In this document: positions 24,824 to 35,661 of the stretch, one piece after another | Layout: every line of letters begins with the position of its first letter | Numbering within the stretch: position 1 is the first letter of the stretch | Made by a program: the position numbers and the translations under genes | The notes under the pieces: generated by a model | Database searches by the model: none | Told to the model about the DNA's origin: nothing | What the model saw: the letters and a program-made list of their open reading frames with translations, nothing else | Assembly: GCA_030605795.1 (NCBI GenBank) | Contig: JAUWHR010000037.1 | Coordinates: 1-64,000 of the forward strand | Direction: 5' to 3' | DNA: 64,000 nucleotides | Origin: Anaerolineae bacterium | GTDB taxonomy: Bacteria; Chloroflexota; Anaerolineae; Anaerolineales; E44-bin32

Positions 24824-26719
24824 ATGAGAGTATTGGCAACTGCTGGTCACGTGGATCATGGGAAATCAAGACTTGTGCAGGCTCTTACTGGGATCAACCC
24901 CGATCGCTTGCAGGAGGAGCAGGAGCGCCAGATGACTATCGACCTGGGCTTCGCTTGGATGACTCTTCCTTATGGTGAACATATTGGAATCATCGATGTG
25001 CCAGGTCATCGCGATTTCATAGAGAACATGCTGGCGGGTGTTGGTGGCATCGATGCGGCGTTGCTAGTTGTTGCCGCAGATGAGGGTGTGATGCCGCAGA
25101 CGCGAGAGCACCTGGCGATCCTCGACCTTCTGGAGGTAGAGAGAGGGGTGGTGGCGCTCACCAAAATTGACCTGGTTGAAGATGAGTGGCAGGAATTGGT
25201 GTACGACGAGATCGAGCAATTACTGACAAAGACCCATCTGGATGATGTCCCGATCGTGGCCGTCTCTGCTAAGACAGGTGAGGGGTTGGATTCGCTCGTA
25301 ACCGCGATGAGCGAGATGTTGCGGGATGCGCCACCTAGGCGAGATATTGGTCGTCCACGCCTTTTTATCGACCGCGTTTTCACTATCTCGGGATTCGGAA
25401 CGGTGGTTACCGGAACGTTGGTTGATGGTAGTTTGAGAGTAGGGCAGGAGGTGGAGATCCTCCCCAGCAGGATTAAAGTGCGGGTAAGAGGATTACAAAC
25501 CCACAAGACCAAGATTGAAGAGGCCGTCCCGGGCAGTCGGGTGGCGGCTAATCTCGCCGGTGTTGAAGTCCGGGATTTATCTCGAGGGGATGTGGTGACC
25601 AATCCTGGCACGTACCAACCGACTCAACTTATCGATGTACGCCTGCAACTACTATCAGATGCGGTCAGCGTGATAAAGCACGATCAACAAGTCAAACTAT
25701 TTCATGGAACGGCGCAACGATTGGCTCGTGTTCGTTTGTTGGGAATGGAGACAATGCGCCCAGGCGATCAGCGATGGCTGCAGTTAGTTGTAGATAAGCC
25801 GTTGATCGTATCGCGTGGAGATCGCTTTATCTTGCGTCGGCCATCCCCGGGAGCCACACTAGGCGGTGGGCGCGTCGCAGATGCTCACCCAGCACGCCGG
25901 CACCGCCGGAAAGACCCAGAGCTGATGGAGCGCCTGGAGCGGTTGCTTCAAGGGACGCCAAGTCAGGTGCTCGCTCAATCATTGATGTCCCTCGGTCCTA
26001 CATCACTCCGTCGGGCAATACGTCATTCAGGGTTGGCTACTGAAGCGGCTTCACAAGCGATGGATGAGCTGCGTGCAGCGGGTGAATTGATAGCTTTGGA
26101 AGATGGACCGCTTGACCTGAGCTCTGAGGTCCTGGTCATTGATGTAAAGACATGGGAAGGTCTACGGGATCGGATTGAATGGGAACTGCAATCCTTTCAC
26201 CAATTAAATCCCCTCAAAGCGGGGATACCCAGAGAAGAACTAAAGAGCCGGCTGATGCTGGATGGGAAGGTTTATTCTGCTGTAATACGATTAGCGGCTG
26301 AAAAAGGGATTATCGTTGTTGATGGGACACGAGTGCGTTCAATTCATCATGCTATTACCTTGACCACCTCACAGCAAGGAGATGTGGACGCCTTGCTCGA
26401 GCGCTTTCACGCGTCACCCTACAGCCCGCCGTCGATAAAAGAATGCAATCAGGCGTTAGGTAGCGATTTGATGGCTTATCTTCTGGAGAGTGGAAGATTA
26501 GCCCAGGTCTCGCCGGACGTGGTTTTCACTACGGAAGTGTATGACGAAATGGTCGAAGAGGTTCAGCATGCCTTGAGGGAAAGAGGCATGATAACTGTGG
26601 CGAAGGTTCGCGACCGTCTAAATACTTCTCGTAAATACGCCCTGGCGCTGATGGAACACTTAGACGCGATTGGCATTACTGTACGAGAGGGGGATATTCG
26701 TCGTCTGGCGAGGAAATAA
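24824..26719 (+). CDS. selB: Selenocysteine-specific elongation factor SelB
   Basis: 631 residues, normal for SelB. The GTPase domain carries GHVDHGKS (8-15), switch II DVPGHRD and TKIDL, followed by EF-Tu-like barrels ([15 protein letters not shown]...) and a C-terminal run of winged helices that bind the SECIS RNA. The N-terminal G-H-V-D-H-G-K-S with TIDLGFAW separates SelB from EF-Tu. It would deliver Sec-tRNA to in-frame UGA codons. selA, selC and selD are not in the window, and I saw no selenoprotein here. Confidence 0.93.
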   Translation: MRVLATAGHVDHGKSRLVQALTGINPDRLQEEQERQMTIDLGFAWMTLPYGEHIGIIDVPGHRDFIENMLAGVGGIDAALLVVAADEGVMPQTREHLAILDLLEVERGVVALTKIDLVEDEWQELVYDEIEQLLTKTHLDDVPIVAVSAKTGEGLDSLVTAMSEMLRDAPPRRDIGRPRLFIDRVFTISGFGTVVTGTLVDGSLRVGQEVEILPSRIKVRVRGLQTHKTKIEEAVPGSRVAANLAGVEVRDLSRGDVVTNPGTYQPTQLIDVRLQLLSDAVSVIKHDQQVKLFHGTAQRLARVRLLGMETMRPGDQRWLQLVVDKPLIVSRGDRFILRRPSPGATLGGGRVADAHPARRHRRKDPELMERLERLLQGTPSQVLAQSLMSLGPTSLRRAIRHSGLATEAASQAMDELRAAGELIALEDGPLDLSSEVLVIDVKTWEGLRDRIEWELQSFHQLNPLKAGIPREELKSRLMLDGKVYSAVIRLAAEKGIIVVDGTRVRSIHHAITLTTSQQGDVDALLERFHASPYSPPSIKECNQALGSDLMAYLLESGRLAQVSPDVVFTTEVYDEMVEEVQHALRERGMITVAKVRDRLNTSRKYALALMEHLDAIGITVREGDIRRLARK

Positions 26720-26751
26720 GGGGCACTGGTTCGAAAATCCCAGCGTTAGTC

Positions 26752-28332
26752 TCAAAATTCCCGATAGCGCCAGGTACCTCCGACCATGGTTCCGATCGGC
26801 ATTATTTCAGCCAGCGCCTTTTCATCACAGCAATATGGGTCATCCTCCAGGACTATCAAATCGGCCATAGAGCCAATCGCCAGGCGACCGACGATCGGGC
26901 TCAATCCGGCGGCGTAGGCGGGTCCATGGGTGTAACCGAGCAAAGCTTCATGAACACTTAGTCGCTCGGTGGGTGTCCAACCCACTGGGCCAGGGCTTCC
27001 ATCGAGTCGTCGGCGTGTTACCGCAGCATGCAAGCCCAAGAATGGGTTGGGGGATTCCACCGGCGCGTCAGAACCGAAAGCCAGGGTTGCCCCAGCCTGG
27101 AGTTGGCTGCGCCAGGCGTAAGCATACTTTACTCGGGAACCCCAATAGCGGTCAGCCATTTCCATATCCGACGTGGCATGGATTGGCTGCATGGAAGCGA
27201 TGATGTCATATTCTGCTGGACGAGAGAGGTCATCCGGGTGCAGAAGTTGCAGGTGTTCTATCCGGTGATGGAGATGGGTTAAATAGTTGTCCGTTTCAAA
27301 GCTACGGAGGTCTGCTAACGCATCCAGCACATTGCGATTGGCCAGATCACCGATGGCGTGAACTGCCATGGCTAAACCACCCTTCGCTGCACGGATGAAG
27401 ATCTCAAGCAACTCCTCTCTATCGCGCAGGCACATCCCGGTATTATCAGGGTCCCCCTCATATGGAGCCAACATGGCTGCAGTACGTGTGCCTAGAGCGC
27501 CGTCGGCAAAAACCTTAATATTACCAATTCGAATCCATTCATCGCCATATCCCGTTCTTAGGCCTATACCGAGGGCATGTTCAAGATCGTCGACTAGGAT
27601 ATTATTAACTACCCGCAGTCCAAGCTGACCCCGCTCACGCAAAAGCTGAATGGCCCGGAAGCAGCGGGAACCATCGAAATCATGAACGGCTGTGATCCCA
27701 TACCGCCATAATTGGGCTTGAGCTTCGGGGAGTGCATCGCAGGTGCTCTCTGCAGTTGGCGTGGGGATGACTTTAGATACTAATCGCATAGCCTCTTCGA
27801 GAAGAATACCGGTTGGCGCTCCACTGGCGTCACGTTGAATCTTGCCCCCAGGGGGATCTGAAGAAGAAGAAGTTATCCCCGCGCGCTCGAGGGCGAGGGT
27901 GTTTCCCCATCCTGCATGAAGTGACTTCGCTGTAAGATAAACCGGGTTGTTGGGGGACACGCTGTCGAGATCAACCGCAGTGCCGAAGCGTTCCCATTGG
28001 TTTTGGTTCCAACCGTGACCCAGGATCCATTTTCCTGGTTCGGTCTCCTGTACCCGCTGACGAACGCGTTCTAAGCAGGCTTGTAAGCTCGAAACCTCAA
28101 CATCGACTTTATTCAGGTTGTGGGTATACTTTTCGAGATGTATGTGTGCGTCTGTCAGACCGGGCAGGACGATTCGACCTCCGAGGTCTACGACTACCGT
28201 TCCAGTAACGGTGATGTCCGCAAGCTCATCGTCGGAACCAACAGCCACCACGCGATCTCTGTCGATGGCTAGGCTTTCGGCTAACGGGATGAGGTTGTCG
28301 AGCGTCCGAATGATACCGTTGCGTAGGATCAT
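26752..28332 (-). CDS. Amidohydrolase family protein, YtcJ-type
   Basis: 526 residues. The family signature is complete: an N-terminal sandwich domain with G-G-R-I-V-L-P-G-L, the metal-binding D-A-H-I-H near residue 62, GHGWNQNQW, late His ligands (VHAIGD and LHHRIEHLQLL), and the terminal Asp in FGSDAPVESPNP. The end reads GSMADLIVLEDDP, typical of this superfamily. It likely hydrolyses an amide or related bond in a small cytosolic metabolite; substrate unknown. It follows glpC on the same strand, 39 bases away, so it may ride on the glp operon. Confidence 0.9.
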   Translation of the reverse strand: MILRNGIIRTLDNLIPLAESLAIDRDRVVAVGSDDELADITVTGTVVVDLGGRIVLPGLTDAHIHLEKYTHNLNKVDVEVSSLQACLERVRQRVQETEPGKWILGHGWNQNQWERFGTAVDLDSVSPNNPVYLTAKSLHAGWGNTLALERAGITSSSSDPPGGKIQRDASGAPTGILLEEAMRLVSKVIPTPTAESTCDALPEAQAQLWRYGITAVHDFDGSRCFRAIQLLRERGQLGLRVVNNILVDDLEHALGIGLRTGYGDEWIRIGNIKVFADGALGTRTAAMLAPYEGDPDNTGMCLRDREELLEIFIRAAKGGLAMAVHAIGDLANRNVLDALADLRSFETDNYLTHLHHRIEHLQLLHPDDLSRPAEYDIIASMQPIHATSDMEMADRYWGSRVKYAYAWRSQLQAGATLAFGSDAPVESPNPFLGLHAAVTRRRLDGSPGPVGWTPTERLSVHEALLGYTHGPAYAAGLSPIVGRLAIGSMADLIVLEDDPYCCDEKALAEIMPIGTMVGGTWRYREF

Positions 28333-28371
28333 AATTGGATGTGAGTAGGTTATTGTCGGTCTCCTTTATCT

Positions 28372-29601
28372 TCAAGGTTGGATATCCATCGCACGGGCCA
28401 TGATTTCAAGCGGATGGTATACCGGGAGACCCGTGTGTTTGGCAATCCACCAGCGGCAGGTCTCGGAGTCACAAATTACGAAATCGAGCTCGAGCTGGCT
28501 AATCTGGTTAAAGAGACCCTGGCCCACCTCGTACGCCACAGGGAACTTTTCAAGTTTCATGCCGTAGGTGCCTCCGGCGCCGCAGCACTCTGATTCTGAA
28601 AGGTGCAGTTGTAGCTCGGGGATTTGTCTCAGGATGCTGAGCGCTGGGGCGCCGATTCCGTGGTTGCGAAGTTTGCATGGAGGGTGGTAGAGGGCGCGCG
28701 CGTGGAGTGAGTTGAACTTGATGCGATTGATTTCATTTTTCACAAAAATGGTAAGGAATTCGAAGAAATCGTAGGTTGAAGTGGCAATTGTCTCGACATC
28801 TTCACCGCGTATTCCCAGTATGGTTCGATAATCATGCTTGAGCATCAACGTACATGAGGTCGATGTTCCCACAATTGGTATTCCTTGCTTGGCGAAGGGT
28901 GCTAACCAGGTGATATTGGCTTGTGCGTGACGGCGAGCGGCGTCGAACAATCCATTGGATTGCAGGGGAAGTCCACAGCATATTTGAGGCGGGATGACCA
29001 CTTCGTATCCCAACCGCTCGAGGATAGCAATCGTCTGCTCACCTAGTTCAGGCTCGTAGTAGTTGCTACTGCAACCGTGAAAGAAGGCTACAGTGTGGTC
29101 GATGTCATGTTTTATATCCAGTGGAGTGTCGAAGCAACGATCACGAAAGCGCTTACGAAGTGGGATTCTGGTGAAGGTCGGAATAGGCGCATGGCGACTG
29201 ATACCTATTGTTTTCTCCAGTAGCCATCGGGCTGGACGTAAATGTATCGAAGTGTTGGCAACAGGAGCGATTGGGGAGGCGATACGCCCGAGTAGTTCAG
29301 GGTGAGCAATGAGTTGGTCACGTAAAGGCGTATGCCTCTCTTTGGTTAAGCGCCCTTTGGCTAAGATGTTAATTTCTGCCACTGCAACACCATGTGGGCA
29401 AACACGTGAGCATATACCGCACCCTGAGCACCAGTCGACCGACACGTCCGGCATTGATAGACGAGGGTGGCGGTAACGCTCTGCTTGAGGACCGACGAAC
29501 TTGGGTCCAGGGAACAGATCAGTGACGGCTGCAACCGGGCAGGCCGCGGTGCAGATATTGCACTTCAAGCACAGGTCGGTAGTGAACAAGGGTAGGTTCA
29601 T
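28372..29601 (-). CDS. glpC: Anaerobic glycerol-3-phosphate dehydrogenase subunit C
   Basis: 409 residues. Two N-terminal 4Fe-4S ferredoxin motifs (CLKCNICTAACP near 11-22 and CSGCGICSRVCPHG near 58-71) precede two CCG domains. Each has a C-C-G cluster (QICCGLPLQ and SECCGAGGTYG), as in GlpC and heterodisulfide reductase B. It carries electrons from GlpAB to the membrane quinones. The start overlaps the end of glpB by four bases. Length and order fit GlpC of anaerobic operons. Confidence 0.92.
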   Translation of the reverse strand: MNLPLFTTDLCLKCNICTAACPVAAVTDLFPGPKFVGPQAERYRHPRLSMPDVSVDWCSGCGICSRVCPHGVAVAEINILAKGRLTKERHTPLRDQLIAHPELLGRIASPIAPVANTSIHLRPARWLLEKTIGISRHAPIPTFTRIPLRKRFRDRCFDTPLDIKHDIDHTVAFFHGCSSNYYEPELGEQTIAILERLGYEVVIPPQICCGLPLQSNGLFDAARRHAQANITWLAPFAKQGIPIVGTSTSCTLMLKHDYRTILGIRGEDVETIATSTYDFFEFLTIFVKNEINRIKFNSLHARALYHPPCKLRNHGIGAPALSILRQIPELQLHLSESECCGAGGTYGMKLEKFPVAYEVGQGLFNQISQLELDFVICDSETCRWWIAKHTGLPVYHPLEIMARAMDIQP

Positions 29602-30824
29602 CCCAGCGCTACCTCGACTGCACGGTAGGCAGTAGCAAGATCAATACCCTGGCGGGATCCTTCCATAGTCCGGTCTGCGCCGCCGAGCAGGCCTCCAGCG
29701 ACGTACAGGTTCTCAAAGATCGGTGCGCCCTTGGCATCTAGGGGCTGCATAAGATCGTTGACCAGAAGCCCGTAGCCTGAATAAGGTTGGGAATCGAGTG
29801 GAGAGGTCGTCGTCCAGTACCCTCTACCCTGATCATAATTCACCGGCAGGTCGAATACAGATTCTTGAACACGTCCATCTTGCTGGAAGACAAGTCCTCC
29901 GTTCAATATACCGCCGGTTGCCAGTATGACCACATCAGCAGTATGTACCCGTGGACCACCGACAGTTTGGAGGACTACTCCAGATACGCGGCGGCCGTCC
30001 GACCTTCCATCAATCCGGCCAACGACTCGAGGTCCCTCAATGAAATGTACTCCGGTATTAAGCGCTCTCCGGCGCAAGATGACTTCCAAGCGCAAGCCAG
30101 GTAAGGAAGGGGGTAGGGTTGGGATTTCAAACAGAGTCAAGCCAAGCCGTTCCTGCAGGTCTTCAAGGACATGCTGCGGATCACGGAGACCGAGTACGGC
30201 CGGTAGACCAAGGCGTTTAATGCCTATTAGTTGAGGTTTCCAAACCCGAGCGACTTCTTCTCGCCAATTGGATTTATCGAATAAATGAGCGAGGTCGGAA
30301 GTGTAGAAGTCATGGCGTGTATCATCCAACGGTATGGGGAGATCGAGAACACTTTGGACGGCAATACCTGCACGACGGAGGTTGGACGCTGCCAGTTGTG
30401 GATAGAAATCACGCAGATTGTCGATACCGGCGAGGGTAAAGGGTGTTCCATCGAACAAATCGCCCTGCGCCAAAGATTGCGGTGCGAGCGCGGTTGGATG
30501 AATGGCGCCTAGCGCGGTTGGTAAATGCAGGTTGCGCGAAATGCTGCCGGGAAAAGGATATTCTGCTTGCTGGGTGATTTCCTCGAAGAATTCAAGCGCC
30601 GCATGCAAGGCTGCCGTACCTGCTAAGCGATAAGGATGACTCTTACGCAGGCGACTGAGTGCTCGGGAGGGTGTTGCACGTCCCCAGATGTCGATGCAGC
30701 CATGGGACAGTTCGAGCCCTCCGCGACCTTGGGCCACTAAAGTGACAGCATTGCCACGCTCAGCCACCAGAAGTGAGGCGAAAAGACCGGTCAACCCTGC
30801 GCCAACGATAAGAACCTCCGTCAT
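29598..30824 (-). CDS. glpB: Anaerobic glycerol-3-phosphate dehydrogenase subunit B
   Basis: About 408 residues from the ATG at 30824, which overlaps the glpA stop (ATGA). A longer frame upstream is only the antisense of glpA's frame shift and has no ribosome site. The N-terminus T-E-V-L-I-V-G-A-G-L-T-G-L is an FAD Rossmann motif. The interior R-G-G-L-E-L-S-H-G-C-I-D and the late FAD-binding end YVAGGLLGGADRTMEGS-R-Q-G-I-D-L-A-T are GlpB-like. It pairs with GlpA and GlpC. Confidence 0.9.
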   Translation of the reverse strand: MTEVLIVGAGLTGLFASLLVAERGNAVTLVAQGRGGLELSHGCIDIWGRATPSRALSRLRKSHPYRLAGTAALHAALEFFEEITQQAEYPFPGSISRNLHLPTALGAIHPTALAPQSLAQGDLFDGTPFTLAGIDNLRDFYPQLAASNLRRAGIAVQSVLDLPIPLDDTRHDFYTSDLAHLFDKSNWREEVARVWKPQLIGIKRLGLPAVLGLRDPQHVLEDLQERLGLTLFEIPTLPPSLPGLRLEVILRRRALNTGVHFIEGPRVVGRIDGRSDGRRVSGVVLQTVGGPRVHTADVVILATGGILNGGLVFQQDGRVQESVFDLPVNYDQGRGYWTTTSPLDSQPYSGYGLLVNDLMQPLDAKGAPIFENLYVAGGLLGGADRTMEGSRQGIDLATAYRAVEVALG

Positions 30825-32380
30825 TTCGTTGGCTCCGGAAGAGAGTGTGTTTGGAGAAGCTCGAGATAAATGCGACGGGTCAATTCCATCTGGCGCAGTG
30901 TATGTCCCCATCCCAAGGGAACCATTCCACGCCAACGCTCTTCGAGGAAAGGTGTAAGACCGCCACTAGCTGGCGCAGTCGGCGCCAATTCATGCGCGAT
31001 GCCGGCCGCACGGAAAGCGCAGAACCCAGCTTGGCAGGGTCCCATACCAAGCCTCAGCTCCCGTCGAACCTCGTCTAGGTCAAGTGTTGACGCAAACCGC
31101 AAGGCTTCCTCAATTGCTAGGCGGGTTACCAATTCGCATTCGCATACCACCTGCGGTAGATCATGGGAGGTGGTGACCTCGAGCTTAGCCAACCGGTCAG
31201 GTAGCTTGTAGAACGATCGGGATGTCATCGTTAATGGAGTTTCAGCTGTATGGCAAACTGCTGCGATGTTCATCTGTTTGCACACCAGATCCATCACTTG
31301 CTCGGCCATTAGGCGGAAGATGGTCAGCTTGCCACTAAAAACACTTATCAGTCCCTGGAGGCCGTCACGGTCAGCGTGGTCGAGAATGATTTGTGAGCGG
31401 GGAAGCTCCCTAGTCTCTCCAAGTTCACCTGTAGTGGGTCGGTAAAGGGGTCTTACACCAGCCCAGGCACGCAGGGGTCGCTGGTAAGCCAACTGGGGAA
31501 CCAGGATCTCTCCTTGGGCCAGAAGGAAGTCAACCTCCCAGGGTTCAATCGTGGTGTCTGTGGGCTGTTGGACTTCCACATCGGTTGTGCCGAGCACAGC
31601 GACAGTTCCCACCGGGACGATGATATCGCCATCGGAAGAGGGCCTGCAGCGGTTAATGACTGTGTGAATCGGTCGGGTGGCCATGGCGACCATTGAGCCC
31701 TTGCCAAGAGCGATAGGGACCTTGATATCAGCCAAGGATGCAACCTGACCCGCCCAGGGTCCGGTAGCATTGACGAAGAAGTCGGCTCCGATGGTTAGTA
31801 ATTCGTCGGTGTCAAGGGCTCTAATCTCGGCGGCGACAATTGTGTTGCCGTTCAGTATCAGCTTCTCTACCCGGTGCCTGAGCCACACCTGCCCGCCTGC
31901 TCGTTTGATCTCCGCGGTAAGGGTGTGGAGCAAATCAAAGGAATCGAGAGAGCCATCCTGGACGCGAAAGACGCGCGAAATGCGCGGGTTGAGCGCCGGC
32001 TCTAGACGTAATGCTTCGGCGGTTGTGATTTCCTCTGCAGATACGCCCAACTCCTGGCAGGCTGCAAACCAGCGATCGGGGAAATCGATCGGATCCGTGG
32101 GTGTTGCCAAGAAGAGTCCGCCCGTGTCCTCGATGGTATGGGGAACGATTTGACGCAGCACACGGTTCTCGACCGCGCAGTCACAGGCGGAGGTTGGATC
32201 GGAGATGACATAACGGCCGCCGGAATGTAGCAGGCCGTGGTAGCGGCCGGAGGTGCCCTGGCCTAGATCACCTTGTTCGACAAGTACAACTTTAAGACCA
32301 CGCAGACAAGCATCCCAGGCGACACCGAGGCCGGTAGATCCACCACCAATAACGAGAAGCTGGGTTGATAACACGGGCAT
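30821..32380 (-). CDS. glpA: Anaerobic glycerol-3-phosphate dehydrogenase subunit A
   Basis: 519 residues. FAD motif G-G-G-S-T-G-L-G near residue 12, then GQGTSGRYHGLLHSGGRYV, the conserved DAO-fold signature of glycerol-3-phosphate dehydrogenases. The C-terminal end has a BFD-like [2Fe-2S] domain (VCECELVTRLA and LGMGPCQAGFC), which distinguishes the anaerobic GlpA from GlpD. It oxidises glycerol-3-phosphate to dihydroxyacetone phosphate. It follows glpK by 110 bases and is translationally coupled to glpB. Confidence 0.95.
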   Translation of the reverse strand: MPVLSTQLLVIGGGSTGLGVAWDACLRGLKVVLVEQGDLGQGTSGRYHGLLHSGGRYVISDPTSACDCAVENRVLRQIVPHTIEDTGGLFLATPTDPIDFPDRWFAACQELGVSAEEITTAEALRLEPALNPRISRVFRVQDGSLDSFDLLHTLTAEIKRAGGQVWLRHRVEKLILNGNTIVAAEIRALDTDELLTIGADFFVNATGPWAGQVASLADIKVPIALGKGSMVAMATRPIHTVINRCRPSSDGDIIVPVGTVAVLGTTDVEVQQPTDTTIEPWEVDFLLAQGEILVPQLAYQRPLRAWAGVRPLYRPTTGELGETRELPRSQIILDHADRDGLQGLISVFSGKLTIFRLMAEQVMDLVCKQMNIAAVCHTAETPLTMTSRSFYKLPDRLAKLEVTTSHDLPQVVCECELVTRLAIEEALRFASTLDLDEVRRELRLGMGPCQAGFCAFRAAGIAHELAPTAPASGGLTPFLEERWRGMVPLGWGHTLRQMELTRRIYLELLQTHSLPEPTK

Positions 32381-32490
32381 AACGGGTTCATTGTGACATA
32401 GAATTAGAAAGTGTCAACGTCAGGATTTATTTGTGTTGCCTATCCGTCAGGGATCTGTGATCCCAACCAATGCGTATCTTGAACGTGCCG

Positions 32491-33999
32491 TCATTGCTCT
32501 GGGCTAGCCCATGCGCGGCAACGTTTGACCGCCCGCTTCCATTGGTCATACAGGGATCGTCGTTGATCTTCGGAGATTTGCGGTGTGAATTCTCGATCTT
32601 GTCGCCAAAGACTTGAAAGCGCTTCTAAGGAAGGCCATAACCCAACTGCCAGACCGGCAAAGAAGGCGGTACCAAGGGCGGTGGTCTCATTGATAACTGG
32701 TCTTTGGACAGGAACACCGAGGATGTCGGCTTGAATCTGCATTAACAAATCGTTGCGTGCCGCGCCCCCATCAACACGTAACGATTCAAGGGGCAAGTCG
32801 TAATCTATATGCATCGCCTCAATCACATCTAGGGTTTGATAGGCAATGGCTTCTAGCGTGGCCCGCGCCAGGTGTCCACTTGAGGAGCCGCGTGTCAGGC
32901 CAAGGATTGTGCCCCGAGCGTAGGGGTCCCAGTAAGGGGCCCCTAAACCGACAAAAGCCGGCACAAAATATACTCCCCCGTTGTCAGGGACGGATGCGGC
33001 AAGCGATTCGATTTCCTGCGATTGGGAAATTAAGCCTAGCTCATCCCGGAGCCATTGAACCGCTGCTCCAGCGATGAAAATACTCCCCTCGAGACAGTAG
33101 GTCAGGGAATTTTGCGCCCCTAGATCCCAACCAATCGTAGTTAGAAGGCCGGAGGTGGACGTCACCGCTTTATCGCTAGTATTGAGAAGGAGAAAGCATC
33201 CCGTTCCGTAGGTGTTCTTCGCCATTCCAGGGTGATAACAAGCTTGGCCGAATGTGGCAGCCTGCTGGTCGCCGGCGATGCCGGCTAGTGGAATGGGAGC
33301 GCCAAGCAAGTGTGGCTCGATTTCACCGTATATGGCAGAAGAGGGGTGGACTTCAGGCAGAAGGGAGGAGGGGATGCCCAGATGCTCCAAGATTTCATCG
33401 TCCCATGCCTGGGTATGAATGTTGTAGAGCAAGGTACGTGAGGCATTTGATGGATCTGTTATATGAAGACGACCGCCAGATAAGCGCCAGAGCAAGAAGG
33501 TATCGACTGTGCCGAAGGCCAGCTTTCCTCGATCAGCAAGACTGCGGACTCCGGGAATATTTTCAATGAGCCAAGCGATTTTCGTGCCCGAGAAATAAGC
33601 ATCAGTTACTAATCCGGTCTTCTCTCGGATGACTTGGTCGAACCCTTCGGCTTTCAAACGCTCGCACATTGGCGCAGTACGACGACATTGCCAGACAATG
33701 GCGTTGTGGATAGGCTCTCCAGTTTCTCGGTCCCAAATAATTGTTGTTTCACGCTGATTGGTAACGCCAATGGCGGCGATTCGTTCGGGTTTTAGCCGCG
33801 ATTGAGAAAGTGCTGCTCGCGCGGTTTCAAGTTGTGATGACCAAATTGCCTCCGGATCGTGTTCTACCCAGCCTGGTTGGGGATATATCTGAGGGAACTC
33901 TCGTTGAGCCTGGGCGATAATTTCCCCGCGATGATTGAAAATAATCGCCCGCGAGGATGTCGTACCTTGATCCAGGGCCAGGATATGATCTTTGGTCAT
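32491..33999 (-). CDS. glpK: Glycerol kinase
   Basis: 502 residues, the standard length. The N-terminal [12 protein letters not shown] is the phosphate-binding loop of the FGGY family. The conserved [37 protein letters not shown] and [13 protein letters not shown] segments are all present. It phosphorylates glycerol to glycerol-3-phosphate. As the first gene of the minus-strand operon (glpK-A-B-C-amidohydrolase) it supplies the substrate for GlpABC. No glycerol facilitator gene is visible nearby. Confidence 0.97.
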   Translation of the reverse strand: MTKDHILALDQGTTSSRAIIFNHRGEIIAQAQREFPQIYPQPGWVEHDPEAIWSSQLETARAALSQSRLKPERIAAIGVTNQRETTIIWDRETGEPIHNAIVWQCRRTAPMCERLKAEGFDQVIREKTGLVTDAYFSGTKIAWLIENIPGVRSLADRGKLAFGTVDTFLLWRLSGGRLHITDPSNASRTLLYNIHTQAWDDEILEHLGIPSSLLPEVHPSSAIYGEIEPHLLGAPIPLAGIAGDQQAATFGQACYHPGMAKNTYGTGCFLLLNTSDKAVTSTSGLLTTIGWDLGAQNSLTYCLEGSIFIAGAAVQWLRDELGLISQSQEIESLAASVPDNGGVYFVPAFVGLGAPYWDPYARGTILGLTRGSSSGHLARATLEAIAYQTLDVIEAMHIDYDLPLESLRVDGGAARNDLLMQIQADILGVPVQRPVINETTALGTAFFAGLAVGLWPSLEALSSLWRQDREFTPQISEDQRRSLYDQWKRAVKRCRAWASPEQ

Positions 34000-34124
34000 A
34001 AGAATTCCTTGATTGAAAAAATTAGGATAACTAGAATCCTCGATATTGCTCGCCTACAAATTCTGCTGTTTGAAGTTAGTATCTTAATCGGGTACTCGTT
34101 AGCAAGATCACTCCAGTCATTGAC

Positions 34125-35063
34125 TTAGGTGTCCTGCACCTCAGTTCCAAGATATGCGTTAAGGAAATGCTTGGCGCCACGTGCAAACGCGTCGCCAGGC
34201 ATTTGTTTACTTCCTGCAGGTTGAACGATATCCAGCACCAACATACCCGATCCTGTTGCTACAGCCGGAGAACCATCCACCTCGGTGACATGTCCGTGCA
34301 TGCCGCCGTTTCCCTGTACTGCGTGCGCCTTTCGGATGACAAGACGGCGTTTACCCCAGATGAGAAAGGAGCCGGGCCATGGTTCATATGCGCGGACCTG
34401 AAGGGCCAGCCGCTTGGCGGGAAGTGAGAAGTCTAATCTCCCATCAGACTTTTTAAGCATCGGAGCGTGGGTAGCTTGTGTATCATCCTGGGGAATTGGT
34501 TGAAGAGTTCCCTGAATATATCGGGGAATTATTTCCGACAATAACTCCGCTCCGAGAACTGCCAACCTGGCAGTGAGGTCCCCACCGGTCTCATCCGGAT
34601 GAATAGTTATGCTTCGCTGAGATAGGATCGGACCGGTGTCAAGACCAGGATCCATCTTCATAATCGTGACGCCAGTTTCGGCATCACCTTGTCGAATAGC
34701 AGCCTGGATAGGTGCCGCGCCCCGCCAATGAGGTAGCAGAGAAGCATGAACATTAAGACAGCCCCACTCTGGAAGGTCTAGCACCGCCGGTGGCAGGATC
34801 TGACCATAGGCGGCCACCACAATTATGCTTGGTTTCCAGACGAGGAGCTGATCGATGGCGTCTGGGTCTTTGAGCCGGTACGGTTGAGCGATTGGAAACC
34901 CTCGTTCGAGGCTCCAAGATTTGACTGCTGATTGACGTAGAGCTCGGCCTCTTCCTGCCGGGCGATCAGGTTGGGTCACTACGCCGACAATAGGGTAAGA
35001 CCCAGCCAGAGCTTCAAGGCTGGGGATAGCGAACTCGGGTGAGCCCATGAATACAACGCGCAT
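34125..35063 (-). CDS. fmt: Methionyl-tRNA formyltransferase
   Basis: 312 residues. The formyl-transfer core is complete: VFMGSPEFA at residues 4-12, the catalytic Asn/His in LNVHASLLPHWRGAAPIQ, and Asp in MKMDPGLDTGPIL. The C-terminal domain runs to ...GAKHFLNAYLG. It formylates Met-tRNAi with 10-formyl-THF. ATG at 35063. No def (deformylase) gene is adjacent, unlike many genomes. Confidence 0.96.
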   Translation of the reverse strand: MRVVFMGSPEFAIPSLEALAGSYPIVGVVTQPDRPAGRGRALRQSAVKSWSLERGFPIAQPYRLKDPDAIDQLLVWKPSIIVVAAYGQILPPAVLDLPEWGCLNVHASLLPHWRGAAPIQAAIRQGDAETGVTIMKMDPGLDTGPILSQRSITIHPDETGGDLTARLAVLGAELLSEIIPRYIQGTLQPIPQDDTQATHAPMLKKSDGRLDFSLPAKRLALQVRAYEPWPGSFLIWGKRRLVIRKAHAVQGNGGMHGHVTEVDGSPAVATGSGMLVLDIVQPAGSKQMPGDAFARGAKHFLNAYLGTEVQDT

Positions 35064-35257
35064 GGATTAATCGTATCATGATTGAACCCAAGCGAAAAAT
35101 GATATTCTTTTATTTTCGTTGAATCAGACACATTATGATTGTACTTGCATGATCTCGACGGACGAGTAAAATTGTTAGTCAATGAGGCAACCCATGGGCC
35201 TCGAAATATTTATTAAATAGTATCCGGCTAGTTAAACTCATCTGGAAGGAGAGAGAC

Positions 35258-35587
35258 ATGAATGAGCAACCGCAAATTACCAGTGACGATAAGCTATGGG
35301 CTTTGTTGGCTTATGTTCTAACACCACTTGTACCAATAATCATATTGTTGATTGAGGAAAAAAAGGATCGACCCTTTATACGGGCACATAATGCGCAAGC
35401 ACTAGTATGGGGTCTGTTTAATGTAGTAGGAGGAACCATACTTAGCACTGCTCTATTTTTCTGCTTCGGTGCACCCTCCCTGATCATATGGGCAATCGGC
35501 ATATTTTGGGGCATCAAGGCATACCAGGGGGAATATGTAACCATTCCTGTGATTACGGATTTTGTAAAAAACCAGGGCTGGGTTTGA
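35258..35587 (+). CDS. Small membrane protein, DUF4870 family
   Basis: 109 residues. ATG at 35258 has GGAGAGAGA upstream. Three or four helices are arranged as in DUF4870/Tic20-like proteins: DKLWALLAYVLTPLVPIIILL, then the polar turn K-K-D-R-P-F-I-R-A-H-N-A-Q-A, then two helices ending in W-G-I-K-A-Y-Q-G. The conserved R-x-H-x-x-Q-A motif supports the call. Function unknown. It is followed by a strong terminator and so is probably a single-gene transcript. Confidence 0.85.
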   Translation: MNEQPQITSDDKLWALLAYVLTPLVPIIILLIEEKKDRPFIRAHNAQALVWGLFNVVGGTILSTALFFCFGAPSLIIWAIGIFWGIKAYQGEYVTIPVITDFVKNQGWV

Positions 35588-35607
35588 ACCGCTAAATAAT
35601 CTTTGGA

Positions 35608-35635
35608 GGGCCCGCAAAACGCGGGCCCTTTTTTT
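35608..35635 (+). terminator. Intrinsic terminator
   Basis: Stem GGGCCCGC/GCGGGCCC with a five-base loop and seven T residues right after. It lies 20 bases beyond the DUF4870 stop and ends before the recJ ribosome site. Confidence 0.95.
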
Positions 35636-35661
35636 ACAATCTTATGACATAGGAGGTGGCT

